Source: Acidobacteriota bacterium
Lineage (GTDB): Bacteria; Acidobacteriota; UBA6911; RPQK01; JAJDTT01
Length of the DNA: 64,000 nt
Direction: 5' to 3'
Assembly (NCBI GenBank): GCA_028874215.1
Contig: JAPPLF010000028.1
Location: forward strand, 1 to 64,000
In this document: one piece after another, positions 44,084-52,865 of the stretch
How positions within the stretch are numbered: the first letter of the stretch is position 1
Layout: the number at the start of each line of letters is the position of its first letter
Translations under genes and position numbers: made by a program
The notes under the pieces: generated by a model
Database searches by the model: none
Seen by the model: only the letters and a program-made list of their open reading frames with translations
Told to the model about the DNA's origin: nothing

Positions 44084-45925
44084 TTGGCCATCGCACAGAC
44101 CCAAACCTTCGTTCCCCAGCAGGAAGGCGTCCAGACCAGCGTGGTGAACGACCTCAGTATTCAGGTCGCCACGGTGAACGGTTCCGGAAGCCAGAGCTCC
44201 AACAACGTGCTGATGCGGTCCATCTTCCAGATGGGCATCCCCACCAGCGGCAAGAACCTATTCCCCTCCAATATCGCGGGACTGCCCACGTGGTTCACCA
44301 TTCGCGCATCCAAACGAGGCTACGTCGGCTGCAAGCGGGAAGTGGACATCCTGATTGCGATGAACGTGCAGACGGCCCGTGAGGACGTGGAAACGCTGGA
44401 CCCGGGCCGGGTCGTGCTCTACGAAGAGCGTCTCAAGCTCTCCGGGATCCGGGATGACTTGATCTATTATCCCGTTCCGTTCAGCAAGTTGGCGGCGGAA
44501 GTGGTTCGGATTCCCAGACTGCGCAAGTTGGTGGCCAACATGGCCTACGTGGGTTCCGTGGCCGAGTTGCTGGGCATCGAGATGGAACAGGTGGAGGTGG
44601 CGATCGCCAAGTGGTTCAAGAAGAAGCAGAAAGCCATCGACCTGAACATCCGGATTGCCCACATGGGGGCTCAGTATGTGAGGGATCATCTTCCCAAGCG
44701 CGATCCGTACCGGCTGGAAAGGATGGACAAGACCCGGGGCAAGATCATCATCGACGGAAATTCCGCCTGCGCCCTCGGCGCCATGTTCGGTGGAGTCACC
44801 GTGGTGACCTGGTATCCCATCACCCCGGCCAGCAGTCTGGGAGAAGCTCTCACCAATTACCTGCAGCAGTATCGAACCGACCCCGAGACGGGAAAAGCCA
44901 CCTTTGCAGTCGTCCAGGCCGAGGATGAGTTGGCGGCCCTCGGTATGGCCATCGGGGCCGGATGGTCGGGCGCCAGATCCATGACTTCGACCTCGGGTCC
45001 GGGCATCTCGTTGATGAGCGAATTTACGGGACTGGCCTATTTTGCCGAGATCCCGTGCGTTATTTTCGACGTTCAGCGGGTCGGTCCCAGCACGGGCCTG
45101 CCGACACGCACCGCCCAGGGCGACATCCTGGCGTTGCACAGCCTCTCGCACGGGGACACGGCTCATCCTGTCCTGCTGCCCGGGGACATGGAGGAGTGTT
45201 TCGAGATGGCCCGGCAGGCTTTCGACCTGGCGGAGCGGCTGCAGCAGCCGGTCTTCGTCGGCTCGGATCTGGATCTGGGCATGAACAACTGGATGTGCGA
45301 TCCCTTCGAATATCCCACCGAGCCACCGGACAGGGGGAAGGTCCTGACGGCGGCCGACTTGGAGCGCGCCGGGGAGTTTGCCCGTTACCGCGACTTGGAC
45401 GGGGACGGAATCCCCTATCGCACGCTTCCGGGCACGGAACATCCCCTGGCCTCCTATTTCACCCGCGGGAGCGGCCACAACGACAGTGCCGGCTACAGTG
45501 AGCGGCCCGAGGACTACGTCCAGCTCATGGACCGTCTGAAGCGAAAGTACGATACGGCGAGGGAGCTGGTGCCGCAGCCCGTGGTCGACTTGCGAGAAGA
45601 GGCGGTGATCGGCATCATCGCCTACGGGTCGTCGGACTCGGCCATGGGGGAGTGCCGGGACCAGCTTCTTGAGGAGTTTGGGATCGAGATCAATTACCTC
45701 CGGCTTAGAGCCCTGCCGTTGAGTTCCGCGTTGAAGGACTTCGTCGCCGTTTGCCGGAGGGTATACGTCGTCGAGCAGAATCGGGACGGCCAGATGGCCG
45801 ATCTGATCCAACTGGAGTTGGGAGAGGCGGGCACCAAGATTCGCAAAATCTGTCACTACACCGGACTTCCGCTGGATGCCCGTTTCGTCACCGAACAGGT
45901 GATCGCTGCAGAGCGTCCATCCTGA
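44084..45925 (+). CDS. korA: 2-oxoacid:ferredoxin oxidoreductase, fused gamma-alpha subunit
   Basis: The TTG at 44084 is preferred because GGTGGAG stands 6 bases upstream; a GTG at 44072 is possible. The protein of about 613 residues begins with the gamma domain ('GSGSQSSNNVLMRSIFQMGIPTSGKNLFPSNI', about 25-60, in blocks). The alpha domain follows from about 215 ('DGNSACALGAMFGGVTVVTWYPITPASSLGEAL', 'STSGPGISLMSEFTGLAYFAEIP', 'GPSTGLPTRTAQGD'). With KorB it oxidatively decarboxylates 2-oxoacids, probably 2-oxoglutarate, reducing ferredoxin. The substrate is inferred from gene order only. Confidence 0.92.
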   Translation: MAIAQTQTFVPQQEGVQTSVVNDLSIQVATVNGSGSQSSNNVLMRSIFQMGIPTSGKNLFPSNIAGLPTWFTIRASKRGYVGCKREVDILIAMNVQTAREDVETLDPGRVVLYEERLKLSGIRDDLIYYPVPFSKLAAEVVRIPRLRKLVANMAYVGSVAELLGIEMEQVEVAIAKWFKKKQKAIDLNIRIAHMGAQYVRDHLPKRDPYRLERMDKTRGKIIIDGNSACALGAMFGGVTVVTWYPITPASSLGEALTNYLQQYRTDPETGKATFAVVQAEDELAALGMAIGAGWSGARSMTSTSGPGISLMSEFTGLAYFAEIPCVIFDVQRVGPSTGLPTRTAQGDILALHSLSHGDTAHPVLLPGDMEECFEMARQAFDLAERLQQPVFVGSDLDLGMNNWMCDPFEYPTEPPDRGKVLTAADLERAGEFARYRDLDGDGIPYRTLPGTEHPLASYFTRGSGHNDSAGYSERPEDYVQLMDRLKRKYDTARELVPQPVVDLREEAVIGIIAYGSSDSAMGECRDQLLEEFGIEINYLRLRALPLSSALKDFVAVCRRVYVVEQNRDGQMADLIQLELGEAGTKIRKICHYTGLPLDARFVTEQVIAAERPS

Positions 45926-45934
45926 AATTACACC

Positions 45935-46987
45935 ATGGCATTACGTACAAGGGCGCCAAGGAAGCCAAAGAAAACCAACCGTATCGGGTTGTCCCGCTCC
46001 GCCTACCGGGGTCACCCGTCGACGCTGTGCTCGGGGTGTGGCCACGACGCCATCACCAACCAGATTATCCGGGCCTTCTACGAGATCGGCGTCAACCCGT
46101 ACTCCGTGGCCAAGATGAGCGGCATCGGCTGCTCCAGCAAGACGCCGGCGTATTTCATGAACGCGTCGCATGGCTTCAACAGCGTCCACGGACGCATGCC
46201 TTCAGTCGCCACGGGAACCATGTTGGCGAATCGTGGTCTCGTCTGCATCGGGGTGAGCGGAGACGGGGACACGGCCTCCATCGGTCTGGGCCAGTTCTGC
46301 CATCTGCTGCGCCGCAACGTGCCAATGATCTACGTCATTGAGAACAATGGCGTCTACGGCCTCACCAAGGGGCAGTTCTCGGCGACCGCCGACGACGGCT
46401 CCACGCTCAAGACCGGTGTGGTCAACGAATTGCCGGCCATGGACTGCTGTTCGCTGGCGATCGAGATGGGGTGCTCCTACGTGGCTCGTTCGTTTGCCGG
46501 AGACCCCAAGCAACTGGTGGCGCTCTTGAAGGGGGCGCTCAGCCACAGTGGAACCGCCATGCTCGACGTGATCAGCCCCTGTGTGACCTTCAACAATCAT
46601 CCCGGATCGACCAAGAGTTACTCCTGGGCCAAGGAACATGAGGAGTTGCTGCACCAGATCGATTTCATCCCCGGCTTCGAGCCCATCGCCGCGGTGGATT
46701 ACCCGGAGGGTGAAGCGAGGGATGTGGAGATGCATGACGGGTCCGTCATCCGGCTGCGCAAGTTGGACATGGACTACGATCCCATGAATCGCCGGGAGGC
46801 CGTGCGCCTGCTCCACAGTTCCGCCGCTGACTCGGAACTGTTGACCGGTCTCATCTACGTCAATCCGGTGGCCAAGTCGTTCCTGGACACGCTGAACCTG
46901 TGTGACGAACCTCTGGTGTCGCTGCCCCACGAAAAGGTCAAGCCGGGTCCGGAGGTCCTGCAACAGGTCATGCAGGACCTGATGTAG
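45935..46987 (+). CDS. korB: 2-oxoacid:ferredoxin oxidoreductase, beta subunit
   Basis: The 350-residue protein holds thiamine diphosphate through 'GVSGDGDTASIGLGQFCHLLRRN' and 'YVIENNGVYGLTKGQ' in blocks. The N-terminal 'TLCSGCGHDAI' is the usual beta-subunit cysteine motif, with further cysteines (IGCSS) near residue 66 that can bind an iron-sulfur cluster. It lies 9 bases after korA, so the pair forms one operon and one enzyme. Confidence 0.94.
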   Translation: MALRTRAPRKPKKTNRIGLSRSAYRGHPSTLCSGCGHDAITNQIIRAFYEIGVNPYSVAKMSGIGCSSKTPAYFMNASHGFNSVHGRMPSVATGTMLANRGLVCIGVSGDGDTASIGLGQFCHLLRRNVPMIYVIENNGVYGLTKGQFSATADDGSTLKTGVVNELPAMDCCSLAIEMGCSYVARSFAGDPKQLVALLKGALSHSGTAMLDVISPCVTFNNHPGSTKSYSWAKEHEELLHQIDFIPGFEPIAAVDYPEGEARDVEMHDGSVIRLRKLDMDYDPMNRREAVRLLHSSAADSELLTGLIYVNPVAKSFLDTLNLCDEPLVSLPHEKVKPGPEVLQQVMQDLM

Positions 46988-47117
46988 TTCGCCCTCCGGC
47001 GGTCCGGCCGCTATCCGGTCCCTGACTTTCGAGCACCCCCCACTGTCGGCTCAGCCCTGGTCACAGGTCCGGCGGGTTCCCCCGGTCAATGCCAAGAGTC
47101 GGGCAAGGTCCGGTCGA

Positions 47118-47162
47118 TGTTCCACAACCCAAATCCGATCTCTGTGGAAAAGCTGTGGAAAA
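47118..47162 (+). promoter_or_regulatory. Cluster of DnaA-box matches upstream of the his regulator
   Basis: TGTGGAAAA occurs at 47143-47151 and again at 47154-47162, 11 bases apart, and matches the reverse complement of the DnaA-box consensus TTWTNCACA. A third, one-mismatch and inverted site TGTTCCACA lies at 47118-47126. The two perfect copies lie on the same face of the helix. The gap 46988-47282 holds no gene. Confidence 0.4.
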
Positions 47163-47232
47163 CCCTTTGGTCTACGCAAGAGGGGCAATGGCGCGCCGGT
47201 TCGGGACGGCCAGTGTCCGGTCATGAGGCGAC

Positions 47233-47261
47233 TTGCACGCCCCGCTGGTCTTCCGTGTTAT
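47233..47261 (+). promoter_or_regulatory. Candidate promoter of the his-operon regulator
   Basis: TTGCAC (47233-47238) and TGTTAT (47256-47261) are 17 bases apart. A transcript from here would begin within the operator-like palindrome at 47265-47282. Confidence 0.4.
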
Positions 47262-47264
47262 TTT

Positions 47265-47282
47265 GTGTTAACATGTTATCAC
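47265..47282 (+). promoter_or_regulatory. 18-bp operator-like palindrome abutting the regulator start codon
   Basis: GTGTTAACATGTTATCAC pairs with its own reverse complement at 8 of 9 positions, and the ATG of the TrpR/YerC-like gene follows at once (47283). It lies where transcription would start. TrpR-type repressors bind such palindromes, so autoregulation is a plausible reading. No Shine-Dalgarno sequence fits between it and the start codon. Confidence 0.55.
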
Positions 47283-47636
47283 ATGGAAACCATATTGGAG
47301 GAGAACGAGGCTCTCTGGGAGCTCTTCGACGCCATGTCCCGTCTCAAGGGCAGAGAGGAGTACGCCCTCTTCTTTCGAGATCTCTGTACCATGGGGGAAC
47401 TCACGGCCATGGCCGAACGTTGGCAGGTCGCCCGGTTGGTGGCGCGGGAGATCCCCTACCGGGAGATCCATCGGCTCACGGGAGTCAGCACGGCGACCAT
47501 CACCCGGATCGCCCATTGGCTTCGATACGGCGAAGGCGGCTACCGGTTGATGATCCGGCGATTGGGTGGAATCGAACCGCCGCAAGCGGGGTCCAAGGAG
47601 ATTCCCCACCGGCCCGGTCCGCCGGACGCCCGATAG
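47283..47636 (+). CDS. TrpR/YerC-YecD family transcriptional regulator
   Basis: The 117-residue product matches the TrpR-like YerC/YecD family: 'FFRDLCTMGELTAMAERWQVARLVAREIPYREI' then the helix-turn-helix 'HRLTGVSTATITRIAHWLRYGEGGY' (about 60-85), shown as separate blocks. The ATG at 47283 follows a palindrome and lacks a ribosome-binding site; an open frame back to 47223 is unsupported. The gene stands 138 bases before hisD on the same strand, so it probably regulates histidine genes or itself; the co-repressor is unknown. Confidence 0.85.
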   Translation: METILEENEALWELFDAMSRLKGREEYALFFRDLCTMGELTAMAERWQVARLVAREIPYREIHRLTGVSTATITRIAHWLRYGEGGYRLMIRRLGGIEPPQAGSKEIPHRPGPPDAR

Positions 47637-47650
47637 AAGAAGCAAAGGAG

Positions 47651-47740
47651 CGGCGGTTTCCGATCGCCGAACTCCAATGTGACAAACTTGGCGACGAAGA
47701 CTGGGCGATTGGAAATCGCCCCTCCTTTCTCTTGGAGGGG
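47651..47740 (+). repeat. Palindromic element cluster in front of hisD, including copy 2
   Basis: Three hairpins lie here. The first is CGGCGGTTTCCGATCGCCG (47651-47669). The second, GGGCGATTGGAAATCGCCC (47703-47721), is a near copy of the element in the E2 gene at 11878. The third pairs CCCCTCC (47719-47725) with GGAGGGG (47734-47740). The second and third share bases 47719-47721, so they exclude each other. This fits a dispersed palindromic repeat or an attenuator-like leader of hisD. Confidence 0.55.
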
Positions 47741-47774
47741 AGCGGAAACGACGGCAGAGCGCAGGTGCGTTGAG

Positions 47775-49088
47775 ATGAACGTTTACGACTATTCGCGGTT
47801 GTCCGGCAGACAGATCTCGAATCTTTGCCGCCGCAACCCCGTAGGAGACCCGGACCTTCTCAAGGTCTGCAGCCGGATTTTCTCGGCTGTCGAAGAGAAG
47901 GGTGACGATGCCGTCCGGGAGTACACCCTCCGATTCGACAGGGCGGAGATCCGGGAGCCCCGGGTCGCGAGGACGGAGTTCGAATCGGCCCTGGGACAGG
48001 TGTCGCCCGTCCGGCTGGAGGCCCTGCAACGGGCGGCGTCCAACATACGGGCGTTTCACGCCGCCCAGGGTCTGAGGGAAGGCATCCTGGAGGTGGAGCC
48101 GGGAATCACCTGCTGGCGGGAACAGCGGCCCATCGAAAGAGTCGGCCTCTATGTGCCGGGTGGAACGGCCGTCCTCCCTTCCACCGTTCTGATGCTTGGA
48201 GTCCCCGCAATGTTGGCCGGTTGTCCGCGAGTGGTCCTCTGCACGCCCCCGCGCGGCGACGGCTCGGTGACTCCCGAGGTTCTGGCGGCCGCGTCCATTG
48301 CCGGGGTCCGCGAGGTGTTCCGGATTGGCGGCGCCCAGGCCATCGCGGCCCTCTGTTTCGGCACCTCTTCGGTGCCCCGGGTGGACAAGATCCTGGGACC
48401 CGGCAGTCCCGTCGTTCAAACGGCCAAGCTGTTGGCCCAACAGCGGGGAGTCGCCATCGACATGGTGGCTGGTCCCAGCGAGGTCCTGGTGGTGGCGGAC
48501 GATACGGCTCGACCCGGCTTCGTGGCCGCGGACCTCATCTCCCAGGCCGAGCACGGAGCCGACAGCCTGGCCATTCTGGTCTCACCTTCGCTTGAGGTCA
48601 TCGATCGAGTCAAACGGGAATTGGACCTCCGCCTCGGGGACCTCCCACGGCGGGATATGGCAGCGGCGGCTCTGGGATCGAGTTTCGCAGTGCGGACCTC
48701 GTCGCTGGAGGAGGCCTTGGAGTTCGCCAATCGGTATGCGCCGGAGCACCTGATCCTTCAGGTGCGCGAGCCGAAACGATGGGTTGCACGGGTTCAAGCC
48801 GCCGGATCGGTCTTCCTGGGTCCCTGGTCTCCCGAGGTGGCGGGGGACTACGCCTCGGGGACCAACCACACGCTGCCCACCTCGGGTCTGGCCCGGAGTT
48901 TTTCGGGAGTCTCCCTGGACAGTTTCGTCAAGCAGATCACATTCCAGGAATTGAGCCGGCAAGGGCTCCGCTCGCTGGCCCCCACCTTGGAGGTGATGGC
49001 CGAGCTGGAACAGTTGGAGGGACATCGGCGGGCGGTCGAGGTGCGGATCGGAAGCGGGGAAGCCGGGCGGATTCCGGCGGGAGACTGA
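47775..49088 (+). CDS. hisD: Histidinol dehydrogenase
   Basis: The ATG at 47775 (MNVYDYSRLSGRQISNL) gives 437 residues; the open frame back to 47679 is not family-like. Motifs are 'GLYVPGGTAVLPSTVLML', 'RIGGAQAIAALCFGT', 'MVAGPSEVLVVAD', the zinc-site 'LISQAEHGADS' and 'ASGTNHTLPTSG', in blocks. It performs the last two oxidations of histidine synthesis. hisC follows 1 base after its stop. Confidence 0.95.
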   Translation: MNVYDYSRLSGRQISNLCRRNPVGDPDLLKVCSRIFSAVEEKGDDAVREYTLRFDRAEIREPRVARTEFESALGQVSPVRLEALQRAASNIRAFHAAQGLREGILEVEPGITCWREQRPIERVGLYVPGGTAVLPSTVLMLGVPAMLAGCPRVVLCTPPRGDGSVTPEVLAAASIAGVREVFRIGGAQAIAALCFGTSSVPRVDKILGPGSPVVQTAKLLAQQRGVAIDMVAGPSEVLVVADDTARPGFVAADLISQAEHGADSLAILVSPSLEVIDRVKRELDLRLGDLPRRDMAAAALGSSFAVRTSSLEEALEFANRYAPEHLILQVREPKRWVARVQAAGSVFLGPWSPEVAGDYASGTNHTLPTSGLARSFSGVSLDSFVKQITFQELSRQGLRSLAPTLEVMAELEQLEGHRRAVEVRIGSGEAGRIPAGD

Positions 49089-49089
49089 G

Positions 49090-50133
49090 ATGCAGGTACG
49101 CGAACTGGTGAGACGGAACATCCTGGAACTCAAGGCCTACCGGTCGGCCCGCGACGAAGTGCAGGAGGGTGTTCTGCTGGACGCCAACGAGAGTCCTTTC
49201 CCAGTGGACTGGCGGGGGATCCAACTGAACCGCTATCCGGATCCCAACCAGACCCGACTGAGGGAAGCGCTGGCGGCCTACACCGGCGCCCGTCCCGAGC
49301 AGGTGGTGGCCGGTTGCGGATCGGACGAGGTGTTGGACTGGATCTTCAAGATCTTCTGCCAGCCCGGTGAGGACCAGGTTGCCGTCGTCGAGCCCACCTA
49401 CGGGATGTACCGGGTCATGGCGCAGACCTTCGGAGTCTCTCTCGTCGAGTCGCGCCTGGACCGGGCCCAACGTCTCGATGCCGACGCCTTCCTGAAGGAG
49501 GTGCCGGCTTCGGTGAAGGTGGCGTTTCTCTGTTCCCCCAACAATCCGACCGGCGATCTTCTGGGAACCGGGCAGATTCTGAAGCTGTGCCGGGAATGGA
49601 AGGGGATCGTCGTGCTGGACGAGGCCTACGTGGAGTTCTCCGAGACTCCGTCTCTGGTCGAACAGGTGGAGGTCTATCCGAATCTGGTGGTGATGAGGAC
49701 GCTGTCGAAGGCGTTCGGCAGGGCGGCCCTGAGGCTGGGATACGCGGTGGCGAGCCCCCTGGTGACCTCTTTTTTCCTCAAGGTCAAGGCGCCCTACAAT
49801 CTCAGCTCGCTGGTGATGCAAAAGGGGTTGGAAGCCCTGGATGGTTGGGAGCGGCACAGGGACACCTGGCGGGGGATCCGCCGGGAGCGGGAGCGGTTGG
49901 CTCGAGAGCTGGCCGCGATTCCGGGCCTGGGGCGGATCTTTCCGTCTCAAAGCAATTTTCTCCTGTTCGACTGCCCTGGAGCCGGCTCCATCTGCAGGAA
50001 GCTCCGGGAGGCGGGTATCGTGGTCCGGGACCGCAGCGATCTGCCCGGGTTGTCCGAATGCATCCGGGTGAGCGTCGGCACTCGGGAGGAAAACGACCTG
50101 TTTCTGAGGGAGTTGCGTCGAATTCTGCCCTGA
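49090..50133 (+). CDS. hisC: Histidinol-phosphate aminotransferase
   Basis: The 347-residue fold-type I PLP enzyme has 'LDANESPFP', 'CGSDEVLDWIFKIFC', 'SPNNPTGDLL', 'VVLDEAYVEF' and the PLP lysine near residue 207 in 'RTLSKAFGRAALRLGY'. It transfers the amino group from glutamate to imidazole-acetol phosphate. The start at 49090 immediately follows hisD. Confidence 0.94.
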   Translation: MQVRELVRRNILELKAYRSARDEVQEGVLLDANESPFPVDWRGIQLNRYPDPNQTRLREALAAYTGARPEQVVAGCGSDEVLDWIFKIFCQPGEDQVAVVEPTYGMYRVMAQTFGVSLVESRLDRAQRLDADAFLKEVPASVKVAFLCSPNNPTGDLLGTGQILKLCREWKGIVVLDEAYVEFSETPSLVEQVEVYPNLVVMRTLSKAFGRAALRLGYAVASPLVTSFFLKVKAPYNLSSLVMQKGLEALDGWERHRDTWRGIRRERERLARELAAIPGLGRIFPSQSNFLLFDCPGAGSICRKLREAGIVVRDRSDLPGLSECIRVSVGTREENDLFLRELRRILP

Positions 50134-50174
50134 GTCTCCAGTCGTCCTCAGGGATCAACAGCGGAGAAAAAACG

Positions 50175-50768
50175 GTGAAGAGAACAGCATTGGTCGATCG
50201 AAAAACCAGAGAAACCCAGGTTCGGATCGAGCTGAATCTGGACGGCCAGGGCCGCTTCTCGGCCCGGTTGGAGGCCGGCTTCCTGAGTCACATGCTGGAG
50301 CTGTTGGCCTTGCACTCTTCCATGGATCTCCGGGTCCGGGGCGACGGAGACCTGCAGGTCGACGGCCATCACCTGATCGAGGACGTGGGGATCGTCCTGG
50401 GTCAGGCGTTGAAACAGGCCTTGGGAGAGAAGCGGGGAATCCGCCGCTACGGGTGGACATTGCTGCCCATGGACGAGGTCCTGGTGGCGGTGGCCCTGGA
50501 TCTGGGAGGCCGCTTCGCTTTCCATACCGACTACCGCCCCGCGAGAGAGAAAGTGGGAGACCTGGCCACCGAAATGGCGCCGCATTTCTTCCGGTCACTC
50601 GCCGTCGAGGCGGGCGCCAACCTCCACATCCAGTTCCTCAATCCGGGAGAGAACGAACACCATCGGATCGAGGCCATGTTCAAAGGATTCGGCCGGGCTC
50701 TGCGCACTGCCGTGAGTCTCGATCCCGACGCCGGAGGGAAGATCCCCTCCACCAAGGGGAGTCTATGA
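50175..50768 (+). CDS. hisB: Imidazoleglycerol-phosphate dehydratase
   Basis: A GTG at 50175 with GGAG 9 bases upstream gives 197 residues (monofunctional form). Both metal-binding repeats are present: 'VDGHHLIEDVGIVLGQAL' and 'GENEHHRIEAMFKGFGRAL'. It dehydrates imidazoleglycerol phosphate to imidazole-acetol phosphate. The phosphatase domain found in E. coli HisB is absent. It overlaps hisH by 4 bases (ATGA). Confidence 0.95.
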   Translation: MKRTALVDRKTRETQVRIELNLDGQGRFSARLEAGFLSHMLELLALHSSMDLRVRGDGDLQVDGHHLIEDVGIVLGQALKQALGEKRGIRRYGWTLLPMDEVLVAVALDLGGRFAFHTDYRPAREKVGDLATEMAPHFFRSLAVEAGANLHIQFLNPGENEHHRIEAMFKGFGRALRTAVSLDPDAGGKIPSTKGSL

Positions 50769-51388
50769 TCGTCGTCGTGGATTACGAGGCTGGAAATCTC
50801 TACAACGTGGGCAACGCCTTGGCCTATCTGGGTGTGGACTTCGTCTTTTCCGGGAATCCCGAGCGGGTCGCAAGGGCTTCCAAGGTGATCCTTCCCGGAG
50901 TGGGCTCGGCCCGGGCCGCCATGGATTCCTTGCGGGAGCAGGGACTGGTCCCGGTCATTCAACGGCTCCGGGTTCCGTTCCTGGGGATCTGCCTGGGTCT
51001 GCAGATCCTGTTCGACGTCTCCGACGAGGAGGACACCCCCTGTCTGGGGGTCATGGGCGGCCGCGTGCGGAGCTTCGACGATTCCAGGGTCAAGGTGCCT
51101 CATATCGGATGGAACCAGATCCGGCGCAGCGGTTCTTCGCCGGCCGAGGCGGGTGCAGGCAGGTTGCTCGACGGCATTCCTGACGATTCCTACTTCTATT
51201 TCGTGCACAGCTACTACGCTCCTTCCGGTTCGGCCGAGACGGTGGCGGTCACCGACTATTCCGGTTCCTTCGCCTCCATGGTTTCCCGGAAGAATTTCTG
51301 GGGCGTCCAGTTTCATCCGGAGCGGTCAGGCGAGCCGGGGCTCCGGGTGCTCAAGAACTTTGTCGCGGTGGGTGAGCCATGCTCGTAA
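50765..51388 (+). CDS. hisH: Imidazole glycerol phosphate synthase, glutaminase subunit
   Basis: The 207-residue class I amidotransferase has Cys76 in 'FLGICLGLQILF' and the 'GVQFHPERS' His-Glu pair. It delivers ammonia to HisF. The start ATG at 50765 overlaps the hisB stop, and the 3' end overlaps hisA by 10 bases, so the three are translationally coupled. Confidence 0.95.
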   Translation: MIVVVDYEAGNLYNVGNALAYLGVDFVFSGNPERVARASKVILPGVGSARAAMDSLREQGLVPVIQRLRVPFLGICLGLQILFDVSDEEDTPCLGVMGGRVRSFDDSRVKVPHIGWNQIRRSGSSPAEAGAGRLLDGIPDDSYFYFVHSYYAPSGSAETVAVTDYSGSFASMVSRKNFWGVQFHPERSGEPGLRVLKNFVAVGEPCS

Positions 51389-52098
51389 TCCCGGCCATCG
51401 ATCTGGTGGATGGAAAATGCGTGCGCCTGGTTCGAGGCGAATTCCATCGCCAGAAGGTCTACTCGGGGGACCCGGTGGACCAGGCCCTGGAGTTCCAGGA
51501 GGCGGGTCTGACGCGAATTCACGTGGTGGACCTGGAAGGCGCCCGCTTTGGGGAAGGCCGCAACCGGAATTCGATCCGCAGGATTCTCTCCCGAGTGCGG
51601 GCCACCGTCCAGATCGGCGGCGGCATTCGTGAGGAAGCGGATGTCTCCCAGCTCCTGGACTGGGGCGCCGGCCATCTGATCCTCGGCACGTCGGTCCTGG
51701 AGACCCCGGAAAGGGTGGAGGGATGGATCTCCAAATGGGGACCCTCTCCCTTCATCGTGAGTGTCGACCTGCGCCGCGGCCGCCTCCAGGCGCAGGGTTG
51801 GGAGCGGGAGAGCAGCCTGGCGTTGGAGGCCGTGCTCCGGAGAATTCTGGACTGGGGCATCGAGCAGATCATCTGCACCGACGTGGAACAGGACGGAATG
51901 CTCAAACGCCCCGGGTACGCAGCCTGCCGGACAATCTTGGGATTGTTGCCTGCTCACGTGTTGCTGGTGGCGGCCGGCGGCGTCACGACACCCGGGCACC
52001 TTTCCAGGCTCGACGGAATGGGTGTGGGGGGAGCCATTATCGGCCGGGCGTTCTACGAGGGGAAGATCTCATTGGAGGAGATGGCTCGTGTTGGCTAA
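51379..52098 (+). CDS. hisA: ProFAR isomerase
   Basis: The 239-residue beta/alpha barrel starts '[17 protein letters not shown]' with the catalytic Asp8. It also has 'TVQIGGGIR', 'GTSVLETPE', '[13 protein letters not shown]' (second catalytic Asp) and '[12 protein letters not shown]'. It isomerises the aminoaldose of ProFAR to the aminoketose. Coupled with hisH and hisF by overlaps. Confidence 0.95.
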   Translation: MLVIPAIDLVDGKCVRLVRGEFHRQKVYSGDPVDQALEFQEAGLTRIHVVDLEGARFGEGRNRNSIRRILSRVRATVQIGGGIREEADVSQLLDWGAGHLILGTSVLETPERVEGWISKWGPSPFIVSVDLRRGRLQAQGWERESSLALEAVLRRILDWGIEQIICTDVEQDGMLKRPGYAACRTILGLLPAHVLLVAAGGVTTPGHLSRLDGMGVGGAIIGRAFYEGKISLEEMARVG

Positions 52099-52864
52099 GC
52101 GCATCATTCCGTGCCTCGACGTCGCTGGCGGGCGCGTGGTCAAAGGCATCCATTTCGTGGACCTGAGGGATGCCGGGGACCCGGTGGAGCTGGGCCGGCG
52201 GTATTACCGGGAGGGAGCGGACGAGTTGGTGTTCCTGGACATCACCGCAACCGTCGAGGAGCGGAAGACGACCCTGCACTGGGTCCGAAGAGTCGCCGAC
52301 TCCATCTTCATACCCTTTACCGTCGGAGGAGGGATCACCTCGCTGGCGCGAATCCGGGAACTGCTTCGGGCGGGGGCCGACAAGGTGTCCATGAACAGCG
52401 CGGCGGTCAAGCGGCCGGAACTGATCCGGGAATCCTCCCGGGCCTTCGGCGCCCAATGCATCGTGCTGGCGGTGGACGTGAAACGGCACGGAAAGTCGTG
52501 GAAGGTCTACATCGGGGGCGGACGCTACGAGACCGATTGGGACGGTTTGGAATGGATCCGGCGAGGCGCCGAGCTGGGGGCCGGCGAGATTCTCCTCACC
52601 TCCATGGATCGTGACGGGACCCAGTCCGGATACGACCTGGAGTTGTTGCAGAAGGTCGATTCACTGGTCCGGATTCCGGTCATCGCCTCGGGCGGAGCCG
52701 GTTCTCCGCAACATCTCTTGGACGGGGTCCGGATCGGACGGGCCGACGCCATCCTCGCGGCCAGCATCTTCCATTACGACCAGTACTCCATCGCCGCCGT
52801 GAAGGAGTTCCTGGCGGAACGCGGAATCCCGGTTCGTCCGGTTCCCCGGGTCGCCGCCAAGTGA
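52088..52864 (+). CDS. hisF: Imidazole glycerol phosphate synthase, cyclase subunit
   Basis: Reading starts at a GTG at 52088, with GGAGGAG 7 bases upstream. The 258-residue barrel has the first catalytic Asp11 in '[16 protein letters not shown]'; the second is in '[14 protein letters not shown]'. '[11 protein letters not shown]' and '[13 protein letters not shown]' also match. With HisH it forms imidazoleglycerol phosphate and AICAR. It is the last his gene here; the hisI/hisE functions are not adjacent. Confidence 0.96.
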   Translation: MLAKRIIPCLDVAGGRVVKGIHFVDLRDAGDPVELGRRYYREGADELVFLDITATVEERKTTLHWVRRVADSIFIPFTVGGGITSLARIRELLRAGADKVSMNSAAVKRPELIRESSRAFGAQCIVLAVDVKRHGKSWKVYIGGGRYETDWDGLEWIRRGAELGAGEILLTSMDRDGTQSGYDLELLQKVDSLVRIPVIASGGAGSPQHLLDGVRIGRADAILAASIFHYDQYSIAAVKEFLAERGIPVRPVPRVAAK

Positions 52865-52865
52865 C

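Noticed and set aside
47118-47162. Replication origin
   Set aside because: Only two perfect DnaA boxes, no AT-rich unwinding region next to them, and no dnaA, dnaN or gyrB nearby.
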